Source: Pelodictyon luteolum (lineage in GTDB: Bacteria; Bacteroidota; Chlorobiia; Chlorobiales; Chlorobiaceae). Taken from it: a stretch of DNA of 64,000 bases. How positions within the stretch are numbered: position 1 is the stretch's first letter; every line of letters starts with the position of its first letter. Both the position numbers and the translations under genes were made by a program. Positions 51,453 to 62,625 of the stretch are shown here, piece after piece. The notes beneath the pieces were generated by a model. It ran no database searches, was not told the origin of the DNA, and saw nothing but the letters and a program-made list of their open reading frames with translations. The stretch is from NCBI RefSeq assembly GCF_001622165.1, contig NZ_LVWG01000016.1:1-64000 (forward strand), written 5' to 3'.

Positions 51453-52137
51453 GGGGACGGATTGTTCCTGTCAGCCGGTCCTGCGTAATGCTTTTCTGCG
51501 CTCCGAGGGCGATCAGGAGGTTGCTGATGCTCAGGAGGCTTTCTGCCGCCCCGTGCAGAAGGTCATCGTGCGAGAGGGTCGGGTACCCTCTTATCTCTGT
51601 TGCCAGATACATGCATCCGACCGTCACCAGGATGAAGACAAGCACGAACCAGAACCCTCCGATTGTTACTCCCGAAAACACCGTCCGATCCCGTTTCCAT
51701 ACCACCACGAGCAATACGAGAAACGTCAGGTAGACGACGCTTGAGAGCTGCAGGATAAGGTCGAACACATCCTCCCCCATCCAGGACTGCGGACGCCCGG
51801 CGATGAGCATAATGCCGATGAGTGCGGTTGCCGTCATTTCTCCTCCAGCTGGTTTCGGGAGGCCTCTCAAGATGCCGAGGGTCGCCACGAGGAGTGCGAT
51901 GCTCCCGAACAGGTTGATTACCTCCGACATATCGAGCATGAAGGGGATGGTGTCACCGGTGGCATGGTATCCGAGCACGAAAAAACTTCCAACCCAGTGC
52001 GGAAGCATGGACAGGCCGAAGATTCTGAGGGCAGGCCTTCCCGACAGGGTCCCATGACGGAACAGGAGAAATGCGGCAACCCCCCATTCCAGCGATGAGA
52101 AAACGTGGATGATCCAGTTTGGCAGGGATAGCAGCAT
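51442..52137 (-). CDS. DUF2499-DUF3593-like membrane protein
   Basis: A 231-residue polytopic protein with about six hydrophobic segments and no catalytic motif I can name. The N-terminal part, SLPNWIIHVFSSLEWGVAA followed by LSMLPHWVGSFFVLGYHATG, resembles the DUF2499 (Ycf49-like) family. The C-terminal part, FWFVLVFILVTVGCMYLATE followed by LLHGAAESLLSISNLLIALG, resembles DUF3593. In cyanobacteria and plastids these are, to my knowledge, separate proteins of phototrophs. Here both pieces are one chain. It lies directly downstream of bchP, which supports a photosynthesis-linked role. The assignment is from memory of family patterns. Confidence 0.6.
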   Translation of the reverse strand: MLLSLPNWIIHVFSSLEWGVAAFLLFRHGTLSGRPALRIFGLSMLPHWVGSFFVLGYHATGDTIPFMLDMSEVINLFGSIALLVATLGILRGLPKPAGGEMTATALIGIMLIAGRPQSWMGEDVFDLILQLSSVVYLTFLVLLVVVWKRDRTVFSGVTIGGFWFVLVFILVTVGCMYLATEIRGYPTLSHDDLLHGAAESLLSISNLLIALGAQKSITQDRLTGTIRPLSD

Positions 52138-53280
52138 TCAGCGTCCTTTCAGGAGGTGGTAGATGTTTTTCGAGAAGATCTTCATCTGAACCGACCATGG
52201 TGCCGGCACCATTTTCTTGTAAAGATAAGAGTCGAAGGTGATCCGCTGCACGTCATCGTCAGCGCAAATCGCCACAAAGCTTTCCCTGAAGCGGTCGTTG
52301 CGGTAGTAAATGGCCTGCAGGGCTTCGAGTCCGAAGAATATCGGCTGGTAGAGCTTCCGGAACTCCTGCTCATAGGCGCTGAGCGGTGCGCCGGACTTGA
52401 TGTGGCGCACCATTGCCTCGGCACCGAGCTTTCCCGAACGCATTGCGAAAAATATGCCCTCACCGTTGGCCGGAGTCACAAGTCCGGCCGCATCACCGAC
52501 GAGGATGTTCTTTTCAGCGGCGAACGTCTTTCGGGGCTTCATGGGGATTTTTGCGGCCTCGTCGAGGTACGACTCCGTCTTAATGCCGATCTTCTCCACA
52601 AACCGCTTCTGCAGGGCCTTGATGCTGTGCTTGCGGTCCTCGGTGCCGGTACCGATGGCCAGATGGTCCGCTTTCGGGAAGATCCATCCATAGAAGTCGG
52701 GGGAGACCTCTCCGTCAAACCAGATTTCGACGATGTCGCGGAATTTTTCGATTTCCGGGGTGTAGTGGAACCGCTGCTGCATGGCGATGACCTTCAGTTC
52801 GTTCGGCGGGAACCCAAGTTCGTCGGCGGTTTTCGAGTTGGCTCCGTCGGCACCGATGATGTGCGTTGCCTCGAACGGCTCGACTTTGTTTCCGAGTGTG
52901 GATATGAGCCACCCTTCACCGGTCGGCATGAGGCTGTCCATCAGTCCTTCCTTGATGATGGCCCCGGCCTGCTCGGCTTCGCTGCGCAGCCAGCGGTCGA
53001 ATTTCTCCCGGCGCACCATGCCCACATATCCGTTTGGCATGTGCATTTCGATCGATCGCCCTTTAGGAGATCGGGCACGCATGTGCGCGAGCTTCTTTTC
53101 AACCAGCTCCGCGGGAATGGAGAACTCCTCGATGAGACCAAGCGGTATGGCCCCGCCGCAGGGCTTCACATTGTCGAGGTTCCGCTCGAGCAGGACCGTC
53201 GAAAGTCCCGCCTTAGCCAGGACTGCTGCGGCTACGGCCCCGGAAGGGCCTCCGCCTATCACTGCGACATCGTAACGCAT
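52138..53280 (-). CDS. bchP: Geranylgeranyl reductase (BchP/ChlP family)
   Basis: Flavoenzyme that reduces geranylgeranyl to phytyl, on bacteriochlorophyll or its diphosphate precursor. The FAD loop [20 protein letters not shown] opens the protein. [14 protein letters not shown] is the substrate-domain motif; [31 protein letters not shown] (second FAD contact), [17 protein letters not shown] and [19 protein letters not shown] follow. Length is 380 residues. It abuts the DUF2499/DUF3593-like gene on the same strand. This is the clearest photosynthesis gene of the window. Confidence 0.92.
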   Translation of the reverse strand: MRYDVAVIGGGPSGAVAAAVLAKAGLSTVLLERNLDNVKPCGGAIPLGLIEEFSIPAELVEKKLAHMRARSPKGRSIEMHMPNGYVGMVRREKFDRWLRSEAEQAGAIIKEGLMDSLMPTGEGWLISTLGNKVEPFEATHIIGADGANSKTADELGFPPNELKVIAMQQRFHYTPEIEKFRDIVEIWFDGEVSPDFYGWIFPKADHLAIGTGTEDRKHSIKALQKRFVEKIGIKTESYLDEAAKIPMKPRKTFAAEKNILVGDAAGLVTPANGEGIFFAMRSGKLGAEAMVRHIKSGAPLSAYEQEFRKLYQPIFFGLEALQAIYYRNDRFRESFVAICADDDVQRITFDSYLYKKMVPAPWSVQMKIFSKNIYHLLKGR

Positions 53281-53300
53281 GGTGGTGGGTTTGGGGTGGT

Positions 53301-54770
53301 TCAGGCCATCTTCGCCGTGATGAACGCCGCTGTCTGCGACATGTCTATGCGTTCCTGCTCAGCCGTGTCACGGAAGCGAACCGTTACGGTTCCATTCTCC
53401 AGTGACTGGTGGTCCACCGTGATGCAGAACGGAGTGCCGATCTCGTCCTGGCGGCGATACCGCTTACCGATCGATGCGGCATCGTCATACTGCACGGGGA
53501 AAGATTCCGCCAGTTCATCGCGGAGTTTCATTGCGGCTTCACCCATGCCGCCTTTTTTCATCAGCGGCAGCACAGCAGCTTTTACGGGAGCGACCTTCGG
53601 GGACAGTTTCAGCACTACGCGCTCTTCTCCATCGACAACATCTTCCGAATAGGCATCGGAAAGGATTGCGAGGAAGAGGCGGTCGCATCCTGCGGATGTT
53701 TCCACCACGTATGGGATAAAGCGCTCGTTGGTGAGCTGATCGACATACTCCATGTTCTTGCCGGAGTATTCCTGGTGGCGGCTCAGGTCGAAATCGGTAC
53801 GCGAGTGGATGCCTTCGATCTCCTCAATGCCGAAGGGGAACTCGAACTTGATGTCGTAGGCAAGATCGGCGTAGTGTGCGAGTTTATCGTGCTTGTACCA
53901 ATGCAGCTTCTCGGGGCGGATGCCGAGCTGGCGGGTGTACCACTGGTATCGCTCTTCGCGCCATGCTTCGAACGCCTCGGCTTGGGTTCCCGGCTTTACG
54001 AAGTACTGCATTTCCATCTGTTCGAACTCGACCATGCGGAATATGAAGTTTCCCTTGACGATCTCGTTGCGGAATGCCTTGCCGATCTGGGCGATTCCGA
54101 AGGGGACCTTCATTCGCGAAGCCTCTCGAACGTTATGGAAGTTCACAAAGATGCCCTGGGCTGTTTCCGGGCGGAGATAGACTACGCCGGAGCTGTCTGC
54201 CACGGCACCCATGTTGCACTGGAACATGAGGTTGAACTGCCGCACCTCGGTCCAGTCGCCCGAGCCGGTGTCGGGGGCCTTGATGGCCTCATCGAAGATC
54301 AGCTGGTAGAGTGCGCGGTTCGGCTCCTCAGCCGCGCCGCAAGCTTCGTAGACTGTCTGCACCCGCAGAGCCTCGTCGTCCTTACCATCGCGGCGGAGTT
54401 TTTCAATGTGGTTCTCTATGAGATGATCGGCCCGGTAACGGCGCTTTGTTGTGCGGTCGTCGATCATAGGATCGTTGAAGCTGGCTACGTGGCCGGAAGC
54501 CTCCCAGACTGTCGGGTTCATCATGATTGAAGCGTCGATGCCAACGATGTTCTGGTGGCGGCGCGTCATGGAGTTCCACCAGAGCTCCTTGATGTTCCGC
54601 TTCATCTCGCTGCCGAGGGGCCCGTAGTCGAAGCAGGATGAAAGGCCGCCATAGATTTCCGATGAGGGAAAAATAAATCCTCTCCGTTTGGCGAGGGAAA
54701 CCAGTTTATGCATCACTTTGTCCGGCGACAGGCTGGTGCCCTGCACGCGAGTGGTATCAGGTGTGGTCAT
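53301..54770 (-). CDS. glyQS: Glycine--tRNA ligase (homodimeric type)
   Basis: Class II aminoacyl-tRNA synthetase of the alpha-2 (eukaryote-like, single-chain) type. Motifs include the N-terminal [20 protein letters not shown] then [31 protein letters not shown] with [14 protein letters not shown] (motif 2 region), [15 protein letters not shown] and the C-terminal anticodon-binding domain with [18 protein letters not shown]. Its 489 residues differ clearly from the two-subunit GlyQ + GlyS of E. coli. Flanking genes are bchP downstream and clpS upstream, without obvious functional link. Confidence 0.95.
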   Translation of the reverse strand: MTTPDTTRVQGTSLSPDKVMHKLVSLAKRRGFIFPSSEIYGGLSSCFDYGPLGSEMKRNIKELWWNSMTRRHQNIVGIDASIMMNPTVWEASGHVASFNDPMIDDRTTKRRYRADHLIENHIEKLRRDGKDDEALRVQTVYEACGAAEEPNRALYQLIFDEAIKAPDTGSGDWTEVRQFNLMFQCNMGAVADSSGVVYLRPETAQGIFVNFHNVREASRMKVPFGIAQIGKAFRNEIVKGNFIFRMVEFEQMEMQYFVKPGTQAEAFEAWREERYQWYTRQLGIRPEKLHWYKHDKLAHYADLAYDIKFEFPFGIEEIEGIHSRTDFDLSRHQEYSGKNMEYVDQLTNERFIPYVVETSAGCDRLFLAILSDAYSEDVVDGEERVVLKLSPKVAPVKAAVLPLMKKGGMGEAAMKLRDELAESFPVQYDDAASIGKRYRRQDEIGTPFCITVDHQSLENGTVTVRFRDTAEQERIDMSQTAAFITAKMA

Positions 54771-54830
54771 GGCGTCAATAAGGTGTTTCGGGAAAAGCTT
54801 TTCTCGTGTGAATATATAACAAAGCGCCGG

Positions 54831-55217
54831 TCATACCGACTGGATTTCGGTTTTCAGGGCTATCTCCTCAAGCACTGCGCTCACTTGGATGCACCGCTCA
54901 ATTGAGCCGTTGAACACAATGGCCCGTCCACTGTTGTGCACCTCCATGGTGAGTTGTCGGGCTTTCTGCCGGCTGCATCGGACGGCAAGGATAATCTGGA
55001 AGATGACTTCGTCAAAAGAGTGCTCGTCATCATTGAACAGCACTACCCTGTAGGAATCACCCGTATCAGTGCCCGCTACGGCAGGGCTTTCGAGTGTTTG
55101 GTGGTCCGATTCGGGGCTGACGCAGGAGTACATTACTCTGGAAATGCGGGAAGGTTTCAGGATGTTCATGAGGGTAAAATACGGCAGAGGGGCGCACGAC
55201 GCAACTGCGGTGCTCAT
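54831..55217 (-). CDS. clpS: ATP-dependent Clp protease adaptor ClpS
   Basis: Adaptor that delivers N-degron substrates to a ClpA/ClpC-type unfoldase. The conserved domain is [20 protein letters not shown] followed by [20 protein letters not shown] and the C-terminal hydrophobic strand; the Asn-Asp-Asp and His-region residues of the substrate pocket are present. Start is uncertain: the longest frame overlaps the LD-carboxypeptidase stop in an ATGA, which suggests coupling and gives 128 residues. A start at 55133 gives the more usual 100. Confidence 0.85.
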   Translation of the reverse strand: MSTAVASCAPLPYFTLMNILKPSRISRVMYSCVSPESDHQTLESPAVAGTDTGDSYRVVLFNDDEHSFDEVIFQIILAVRCSRQKARQLTMEVHNSGRAIVFNGSIERCIQVSAVLEEIALKTEIQSV

Positions 55218-56164
55218 TGAACGATGACAGGGGCCATTGCCCCAAGTGCAAACGTACCGTCATCCTTGACCTCTGCCCGGCATATGGCTCCGACTGGAAG
55301 AGTCATGAGGTCTGCGATATGGCCATACGAGAGCCCTGTAATCAAGGGCCCGATGTTACTGCTGCGGTCGGCGTAATAGTTGAAGATCCGAAGGAGTCGG
55401 TCCTCTTCTTCCTGCTGAACTCCCCCATTGCTGAACTGGCCGAAAAGGATGGCGCGGCACCCCTTAAGCTGCCCGGCATTCAGGAGCTGAGAAAGCATTC
55501 TGTCGATACGGTAGGATGCTTCGTTGACATCTTCGAGGAAGAGGAGTGCACCGTCGAGGGAGGGAAGGAACGGCGTTCCGATCATGGAGCTGAGCATGGT
55601 GAGGTTGCCGCCGATGAGTGGTCCTTCGGCCGATCCTGACCGGAGGACCGAAATTCTATGGGCCGGGCAGTTCCGGATGGAGAGGGCATAGGCTGGCGAA
55701 GTGAGCATGCCCCAGAAATGCTCTTCGGTGCAGGGTGTCGGGTCGTGCAGTTCTGTGGCGAGCATCGGCCCTGAAAAGTTGATGAGCCCAGTGTTGGCCA
55801 GAATGGCAAGCGACAGGGCTGTGATGTCGGAATAACCAATGAAGATTTTCGGGTTTTTCCTTATGAGCTCGTAGTCTATGGCTCCAAGAAGGCGCGAAGC
55901 TCCAGCTCCGCCGCGCAGGCAGATCACAGCACGTACGGCCGGGTTCTGGAACATCGCGTGCAGGTCGTAGAGCTTTTCTCGGTCTGCGATTTCGGGGTCG
56001 GTGCTGATGCGGTTGAGGTGCTGGGACGGTTTGACCCTGTACCCGTGCTTTTCAAGATAGGATACAGCCTGCTCTATCCGCTCCGGGCGGGTGGAGTGTG
56101 AGGATGGGGAGATGAGGCCGATGGTATCTCCCGGTGCGAGTGCCTGTGGCAGGAGTGGTGTCAT
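55214..56164 (-). CDS. LD-carboxypeptidase (S66 family)
   Basis: Muramoyltetrapeptide carboxypeptidase-like enzyme that trims the terminal D-Ala of tetrapeptides during peptidoglycan recycling. The N terminus [36 protein letters not shown], and the catalytic Ser in [14 protein letters not shown] are typical. The C-terminal domain carries [17 protein letters not shown] with the Glu/His pair in the following [15 protein letters not shown] and [16 protein letters not shown]. Length is 316 residues. Whether it acts in the cytoplasm (no signal peptide seen) or elsewhere is inferred. Confidence 0.9.
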   Translation of the reverse strand: MTPLLPQALAPGDTIGLISPSSHSTRPERIEQAVSYLEKHGYRVKPSQHLNRISTDPEIADREKLYDLHAMFQNPAVRAVICLRGGAGASRLLGAIDYELIRKNPKIFIGYSDITALSLAILANTGLINFSGPMLATELHDPTPCTEEHFWGMLTSPAYALSIRNCPAHRISVLRSGSAEGPLIGGNLTMLSSMIGTPFLPSLDGALLFLEDVNEASYRIDRMLSQLLNAGQLKGCRAILFGQFSNGGVQQEEEDRLLRIFNYYADRSSNIGPLITGLSYGHIADLMTLPVGAICRAEVKDDGTFALGAMAPVIVQ

Positions 56165-56169
56165 AAGTC

Positions 56170-56210
56170 CAAAAAAAAGCCCGGCATTCCATTGCGTGGA
56201 GGCCGGGCTT
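56170..56210 (-). terminator. Intrinsic terminator of atpD-atpC
   Basis: On the complementary strand, AAGCCCGGC and GCCGGGCTT arms (56202-56210 and 56177-56185) enclose a 16-nt loop. They are followed by eight T residues (56171-56178 as A on the plus strand). It lies 21 nt beyond the atpC stop, directly before the LD-carboxypeptidase start, so the ATP synthase operon ends here. Confidence 0.9.
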
Positions 56211-56230
56211 ATCGGTTCAATGACATGGAA

Positions 56231-56497
56231 TCAGGAAACGCTGTCAGTCAAAAGGATCGCCTTGTTTCCGCTGACTTCAAAAAAACCGTCAGAAATGGTG
56301 AAGGTCTTTTCGGTTTTATCTGCCAGGGAAAGCCTGACCTTTCCGCCTTTGAGGGCGGAAAGAAGGGGCGCATGGTTCTTCATGACCTGAAAAAGTCCGT
56401 CCTGTCCCGGCGCGATGACGCTCACCACCTCTCCTGAGAAATGAAGCTTCTGGGGAGTGACGATGTCCACATCAAAACCTTTGTCGGAAGTTGCCAT
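56231..56497 (-). CDS. atpC: ATP synthase F1 epsilon subunit, short form
   Basis: Rotor-stalk subunit of F1-ATPase. The start [20 protein letters not shown] gives only 88 residues, comprising the N-terminal beta sandwich ([20 protein letters not shown] and [18 protein letters not shown]). The C-terminal pair of inhibitory alpha helices found in most bacteria (about 130-140 residues in all) is missing. The stop is followed by a clear terminator, so this is not a sequencing truncation. A short epsilon of this kind is known from Chlorobium limicola. It lies 13 nt after atpD. Confidence 0.93.
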   Translation of the reverse strand: MATSDKGFDVDIVTPQKLHFSGEVVSVIAPGQDGLFQVMKNHAPLLSALKGGKVRLSLADKTEKTFTISDGFFEVSGNKAILLTDSVS

Positions 56498-56510
56498 GGT
56501 GCGCGCTTGA

Positions 56511-58043
<1,533 letters not shown>

Positions 58044-58228
58044 CTATAGCATTCGTCTGATCCCCTGAAAAAATCAAGCCCAAATATAATTTTTTTGTCA
58101 AAGATTCGCAAAGATTAATAAGGTGCGCTTTGGGGGTGTTTAAAAAAAGGAGAATTCCTATATTTAGAAAGATGAAGGCCCGCACTTTTTTTCTTGGAAC
58201 CCCGCCCTCGGAACCGTATATGTAGATT

Positions 58229-58756
58229 ATGAAGATGATTCGACGCACTGTTTTCCTGCTCACCGCTGCACTTTTGCTGGTCGTCCGACCCGCAGCAACA
58301 CTTTCTGCCGAGCCTGCCACCGCTCAAGGCGTCAAGGCGCCCGCGTTTTCCGGCATCACCCTTGACGGGAAGCGTATCAGTTCGGCATCCCTTGCAGGGA
58401 AGCCTTACATCGTAAACTTTTTTGCTTCCTGGTGTCCGCCCTGCCGGCATGAAATCCCCGACATGGTCGCACTCCAGAAGGTCTATGCTCCCAAAGGTTT
58501 CACCTTCATCGGTGTTGCGGTCAGCGACAGCGAACCCGCCATTAGGGCGTTTGTCTCTAAAGCAGGAATATCCTATCCCGTCATGATGGGTGACGAGAAG
58601 ACCGTAGGAGCGTTCAGCGGCCAGGTACGCGGGGGAATGCGCTCCATTCCGACCTCCTTCGTCGTCAATTCCTCCGGTCGCATCACGGAGGTTATTACCG
58701 GCGCCAGAAGCCGGGACGAGTTTGAGGAGAAGATTCTTCAGTCTTTCAAAAAGTGA
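58229..58756 (+). CDS. TlpA-like thioredoxin-family lipoprotein or periplasmic protein
   Basis: A 175-residue exported thiol-disulfide protein. Residues 1-27 form a signal peptide ending near TLSAEPA, so it is probably periplasmic. The thioredoxin domain has VNFFASWCPPCRHEIPDM with the CPPC active site at 69-72, and FTFIGVAVSDSEPAIRAFVS plus the cis-Pro region MRSIPTSFVVNSSG. It resembles TlpA/ResA reductases that keep cytochrome c haem-binding Cys reduced. No partner gene (CcdA or cytochrome) is adjacent, so its target is unknown. Confidence 0.88.
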   Translation: MKMIRRTVFLLTAALLLVVRPAATLSAEPATAQGVKAPAFSGITLDGKRISSASLAGKPYIVNFFASWCPPCRHEIPDMVALQKVYAPKGFTFIGVAVSDSEPAIRAFVSKAGISYPVMMGDEKTVGAFSGQVRGGMRSIPTSFVVNSSGRITEVITGARSRDEFEEKILQSFKK

Positions 58757-58905
58757 AGCAGGGGGCCATGCATCCCGGGATATTGCATCAGGTGCAATCC
58801 TGCGGGCGGTCACCTGCCCAATAAACAGTTTTCTCCGCATCCGCAGCCGCTGTTGAAGGCTGCGGTTGCTTTTTTTAACCGGCAGTCAAACGCAAACGAA
58901 CAATC

Positions 58906-60771
58906 ATGAGCGCAACGCAGATCAATGCCCCGGATTTTGTGACAAACAAGAAACTGCTCCAGTGGGTGCAGGAAACCGCGGACATGTGCTGTCCTGACAA
59001 CGTCTACTGGTGCGATGGATCACAGGAGGAGTATGACTCCCTCTGCCAGCAGATGGTTGAGAGCGGCACTTTCATCAAGCTTTCCGAAGAAAAACGCCCG
59101 AACAGCTATCTCTGCCGTTCCGATCCGAGCGACGTGGCAAGGGTCGAGGACCGCACTTACATCTGCAGCATCCGTCGTCAGGATGCCGGCCCGACCAACA
59201 ACTGGGTCGCCCCGAAAGAGATGAAGGAGACCCTCCGCGGCCTCTATACCGGCTGCATGAAGGGCCGTACGATGTATGTCATTCCGTTCAGCATGGGTCC
59301 GCTCGGTTCCCACATCGCCCATATCGGCGTCGAAATCACCGATTCCCCCTATGTTGTAACCAACATGCGCATCATGACCCGCATGGGCCGTAAGGTGCTT
59401 GATCTCATCGGATCGGACAGCGAGTTCGTGCCCTGCCTCCACTCTGTCGGCGCCCCGCTTGAGCCTGGTCAGGCCGATGTTCCGTGGCCCTGCAGTGACA
59501 CCAAGTACATCGTCCATTTCCCCGAGGAACGCGCCATCATGTCCTTCGGCAGCGGCTACGGCGGCAACGCTCTGCTCGGCAAGAAGTGCTTTGCGCTCCG
59601 CATCGCTTCAAGCATGGCCCGCGATGAAGGCTGGCTCGCAGAGCATATGCTCATTCTCGGTGTCGAGTCTCCTGATGGAGAGAAGACCTATGTCGGTGCG
59701 GCTTTCCCGAGCGCCTGCGGAAAGACCAACTTCGCCATGCTCATTCCGCCGCAAGCCTACGATGGCTGGAAAGTGACCACCATCGGCGATGATATCGCAT
59801 GGATCAAGCCCGGTGAAGACGGACGCCTGCACGCCATCAACCCCGAGTACGGATTCTTCGGCGTTGCTCCCGGTACCTCCATGAAGTCGAACCCGAATGC
59901 CATGGCTTCACTCAGCCGTGACACCATTTTCACCAACGTAGCCATGACGCTCGACGGCGATATCTGGTGGGAAGATATGACCGATGAGCCGCCGGCTGAA
60001 CTCATTGACTGGCAGGGTAAGCCGTGGACCCCGGGTTGCGGCAGGCCGTCCTCGCACCCGAACGCCCGCTTCACCTCCATGGCAAGCAACTGCCCCTCGA
60101 TCGATCCCGACTGGGAGAACCCGAAGGGCGTGCCGATCAGTGCATTCATCTTTGGCGGACGCCGCCGCGATACCGTGCCGCTCGTCTACCAGTCTGCAAA
60201 CTGGAACTTCGGTGTCTACCTTGCCGCAACCATGGGTTCCGAAATGACCGCCGCCGCCGCCGGAACCATCGGCCAGGTCCGCCGCGATCCTTTTGCCATG
60301 CTTCCGTTCTGCGGTTACCACATGGGCGACTATTTCAACCACTGGCTCCATGTCGGTCGCACCATCCAGGATCCTCCGCGCATCTTCGGTGTCAACTGGT
60401 TCCGCAAGGACGAGAACGGCAAGTTCCTCTGGCCGGGATTCGGTGAGAACATGCGTGTCTTGCAGTGGATTGTCGGTCGTGTCCGTGGCCGTGCTACCGC
60501 CGTCGAAAGCCCGCTTGGCTGGATGCCGAAGTACGACGCCCTCAACTGGACCGGCCTGGATGCCATGACCCCTGAGAAGTTCTCCAAGTTGATGGAGGTC
60601 GACAGCGAGGCATGGAAGAAAGAGCTGCTCTCCCATGAGGAGCTGTTCGAGAGGATCTACGATCGCCTTCCGAAGGAGTTCCCCCATATCCGCGAGCTCA
60701 TGCTCTCAACACTGTGGCTCTCTCCGGCACATTGGGCGATGGCCCCTGAGCGCTTTTCGGGCGAAAACTGA
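58906..60771 (+). CDS. pckG: Phosphoenolpyruvate carboxykinase (GTP)
   Basis: Interconverts oxaloacetate + GTP and PEP + CO2 + GDP. The GTP-type signature [13 protein letters not shown] (P-loop at 269-276) and the substrate motifs [30 protein letters not shown] and [20 protein letters not shown] are all present, with no similarity to the ATP-type enzyme. Length is 621 residues, as expected. In an autotroph using the reductive TCA cycle it could feed gluconeogenesis from oxaloacetate; that is inference. It is a single-gene unit with its own terminator. Confidence 0.97.
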   Translation: MSATQINAPDFVTNKKLLQWVQETADMCCPDNVYWCDGSQEEYDSLCQQMVESGTFIKLSEEKRPNSYLCRSDPSDVARVEDRTYICSIRRQDAGPTNNWVAPKEMKETLRGLYTGCMKGRTMYVIPFSMGPLGSHIAHIGVEITDSPYVVTNMRIMTRMGRKVLDLIGSDSEFVPCLHSVGAPLEPGQADVPWPCSDTKYIVHFPEERAIMSFGSGYGGNALLGKKCFALRIASSMARDEGWLAEHMLILGVESPDGEKTYVGAAFPSACGKTNFAMLIPPQAYDGWKVTTIGDDIAWIKPGEDGRLHAINPEYGFFGVAPGTSMKSNPNAMASLSRDTIFTNVAMTLDGDIWWEDMTDEPPAELIDWQGKPWTPGCGRPSSHPNARFTSMASNCPSIDPDWENPKGVPISAFIFGGRRRDTVPLVYQSANWNFGVYLAATMGSEMTAAAAGTIGQVRRDPFAMLPFCGYHMGDYFNHWLHVGRTIQDPPRIFGVNWFRKDENGKFLWPGFGENMRVLQWIVGRVRGRATAVESPLGWMPKYDALNWTGLDAMTPEKFSKLMEVDSEAWKKELLSHEELFERIYDRLPKEFPHIRELMLSTLWLSPAHWAMAPERFSGEN

Positions 60772-60791
60772 TAAGCCCGCGCTTTTTTCTT

Positions 60792-60834
60792 CAGCCGGTG
60801 CAGGGGATTCGTCCCCGCACCGGCTGTTTTTTTT
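60792..60834 (+). terminator. Intrinsic terminator of pckG
   Basis: CAGCCGGTGC at 60792-60801 pairs with GCACCGGCTG at 60817-60826, with the inner GGGGA/TCCCC extending the stem across one bulged A. Eight T residues follow the right arm. It begins about 20 nt after the pckG stop. Confidence 0.93.
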
Positions 60835-60844
60835 GTACTTGGAA

Positions 60845-60890
60845 TTAACGATTGTTAATATTATATATCGCCATATTGCTATATCGTTAA
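60845..60890. promoter_or_regulatory. Periodic ATAT repeats and inverted repeat upstream of fadL-like gene
   Basis: TATATCG occurs at 60864-60870 and again at 60880-60886, 16 nt apart. ATAT starts at 60865, 60873 and 60881, an exact 8-bp period. An outer 8-bp inverted repeat, TTAACGAT at 60845-60852 and ATCGTTAA at 60883-60890, encloses the array. Location 33-78 nt before the start codon fits an operator and promoter. A similar array lies upstream of the ferredoxin-NrfD gene. Confidence 0.45.
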
Positions 60891-60922
60891 ACTAAACCCA
60901 CCACAACCACAACCAGAGCATT

Positions 60923-62344
60923 ATGTCCAGAAAATCATTTGTAGGCGCAGCCATCGCGCTTTCAGTCTGCTGTACCTCGACGGCGATGGCAACCAACGGT
61001 ATGAACCTTGAGGGTTACGGCGCCAAATCACACGCCATGGGCGGCGCAGGCATGGCATACGATACCGGCAACTCAGCTGTCATGAACAACCCGGCAACAC
61101 TTGGATACATGAAGGAGGGGACTGAGGAGATCGGTATCGGTATCAGAGGGCTGCACCCCAGTGTCGAGCTCTCCTACGGAGGGGCGAACGATAAGTCCGA
61201 GGCAACGGCATTCTACATGCCTTCGCTCTCCTACATGCGCAAAGACGGCAGGATAACCTGGGGTGCCGCAGTGCTCAGTCAGGGGGGTATGGGTACCGAC
61301 TATGGGAATGATTCGCCGCTGTTTGCGTATGGTTTCAGCATGGATGGAAGTACGGTGCCGCTCAGTGGCGGGACCATCCGCTCGGAGGTTGGCGTGGGAC
61401 GGGTAATGTTCCCATTTGCCTATGAGCTCTCGAAGGAAACCACCGTCGGTGTAACGGCAGACTTCGTCTGGGCAAGCATGGATCTGCAGATGGATCTTGA
61501 CGGGAGTCATTTTGCAAACATGATGAACAATGTTGGCGGATCAGTCGGAGGGAGCATGGCTGCTACTCTTCAGTCAATGATGGCCAGCTCACAAATAACT
61601 GACATCAACTATGCACGTTTCGATTTCTCGAACGGCTCCCCCTTCATGGGCAAGGCAATCGGTTATGGTACCGGCTTCAAGCTCGGCCTCACCCAGAAGC
61701 TATCTGATGGGATTACCTTCGGCGCCAGCTATCACACAAAGACCAGTCTCAGCGATCTTGAGTCAAGTAGTGCGAAGATTGCCTTTGCTGGTACTATGGG
61801 CACTACGCCCTCGGCATTTGCGCAGGAACTAACGGGGACAATCAAGGTTCACGATTTTGAGTGGCCGGCCACGGCGGCGGCAGGACTTGCCGTGAAAGCG
61901 AGCCCGAAGCTCATGTTCGTTGGTGACGTCAAGTTCATTGACTGGTCCGATGTGATGGATAAGTTCTCCATGAGCTTCACTGCCGACAATACAACGGCCA
62001 ACAGCGTCTATGCAGGAAAAACGATGGACGTGACAATGACGCAGAACTGGGATGATCAGTTCGTCTATTCGCTCGGTATGCAGTACATGGCTACCGACCG
62101 CCTTGCCCTGCGCGGTGGCGCTAGCTTCTCGACCAATCCAGTGCCTGACCAGTATCTCAATCCGCTCTTCCCCGCCATCGTGAAGAACCACTACTCCTGC
62201 GGTTTTGGTTACAAGGTGAATGACGATACGAAGGTTGGTGCCGCATTCAGCTGGGCTCCTGAGGTAATCACCTCCAACGCCGACACCATGGTCATCAGTC
62301 ACGGCCAGACCAATTGGTCGCTGAACTTCGTGCATAACATATGA
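60923..62344 (+). CDS. FadL/OmpP1-family outer-membrane transport protein
   Basis: Outer-membrane beta barrel of the FadL family, which admits hydrophobic compounds. The signal peptide (about 1-24, ending TSTAMA) is followed by the diagnostic N terminus TNGMNLEGYGAKSHAMGGAG then NNPATLGYM. Many amphipathic beta strands follow, and the chain ends with the aromatic-rich WSLNFVHNI typical of a barrel C terminus, though the last residue is Ile rather than Phe. Length is 473 residues. The natural substrate is unknown. Upstream lies a periodic AT repeat array (60845-60890). Confidence 0.9.
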   Translation: MSRKSFVGAAIALSVCCTSTAMATNGMNLEGYGAKSHAMGGAGMAYDTGNSAVMNNPATLGYMKEGTEEIGIGIRGLHPSVELSYGGANDKSEATAFYMPSLSYMRKDGRITWGAAVLSQGGMGTDYGNDSPLFAYGFSMDGSTVPLSGGTIRSEVGVGRVMFPFAYELSKETTVGVTADFVWASMDLQMDLDGSHFANMMNNVGGSVGGSMAATLQSMMASSQITDINYARFDFSNGSPFMGKAIGYGTGFKLGLTQKLSDGITFGASYHTKTSLSDLESSSAKIAFAGTMGTTPSAFAQELTGTIKVHDFEWPATAAAGLAVKASPKLMFVGDVKFIDWSDVMDKFSMSFTADNTTANSVYAGKTMDVTMTQNWDDQFVYSLGMQYMATDRLALRGGASFSTNPVPDQYLNPLFPAIVKNHYSCGFGYKVNDDTKVGAAFSWAPEVITSNADTMVISHGQTNWSLNFVHNI

Positions 62345-62366
62345 ATCGACTCAATATCTGAATGCA

Positions 62367-62390
62367 GAAGGGCGCCCTATGGCGCCCTTC
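62367..62390. terminator. Hairpin between fadL-like gene and dodecin
   Basis: GAAGGGCGCC at 62367-62376 pairs perfectly with GGCGCCCTTC at 62381-62390 around a 4-nt loop, 22 nt after the fadL-like stop and before the converging dodecin stop. No strong T-tract is present on either side, so termination efficiency is uncertain. Confidence 0.6.
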
Positions 62391-62418
62391 ATGCGTAATA
62401 GATGAACGGTTCAGGTGC

Positions 62419-62625
62419 TCAGTCGAGGGTGAAGCCGATCTTGCAGGTCACCTGAAAGTAGGCAACTTTCTGGTCTTCGACATGGCAGCGGGTCTCCATG
62501 ACTTCCACCCAGCGGATGTTGCGGACCGATTCTGCAGCTTTTGCAACCGCGTTGTTGATGGCTTCCTCAATGCTGGTGGCGGAGGATCCTACGATCTCAA
62601 TTTTCTTATAGACGTGTGCGCTCAT
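62419..62625 (-). CDS. Dodecin-family flavin-binding protein
   Basis: A 68-residue protein matching the dodecin fold. The start MSAHVYKKIEIVGSSATSIE, the helix EAINNAVAKAAESVRNIRW, and the strand YFQVTCKIGFTLD are the standard order beta-alpha-beta-beta. Dodecins form dodecamers that store riboflavin or FMN. The flavin-stacking Trp is present (NIRWVEV). An in-frame extension to 62742 is longer than any dodecin and is rejected. Confidence 0.9.
   Translation of the reverse strand: MSAHVYKKIEIVGSSATSIEEAINNAVAKAAESVRNIRWVEVMETRCHVEDQKVAYFQVTCKIGFTLD

Noticed and set aside
52156-53652. Long open frame (498 codons) opposite bchP and glyQS
   Set aside because: Shadow of conserved genes on the other strand; no recognisable domain, and high third-position GC creates such frames.
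53409-54530. 373-codon frame opposite glyQS
   Set aside because: Lies wholly antisense to a clear synthetase gene and shows no domain.
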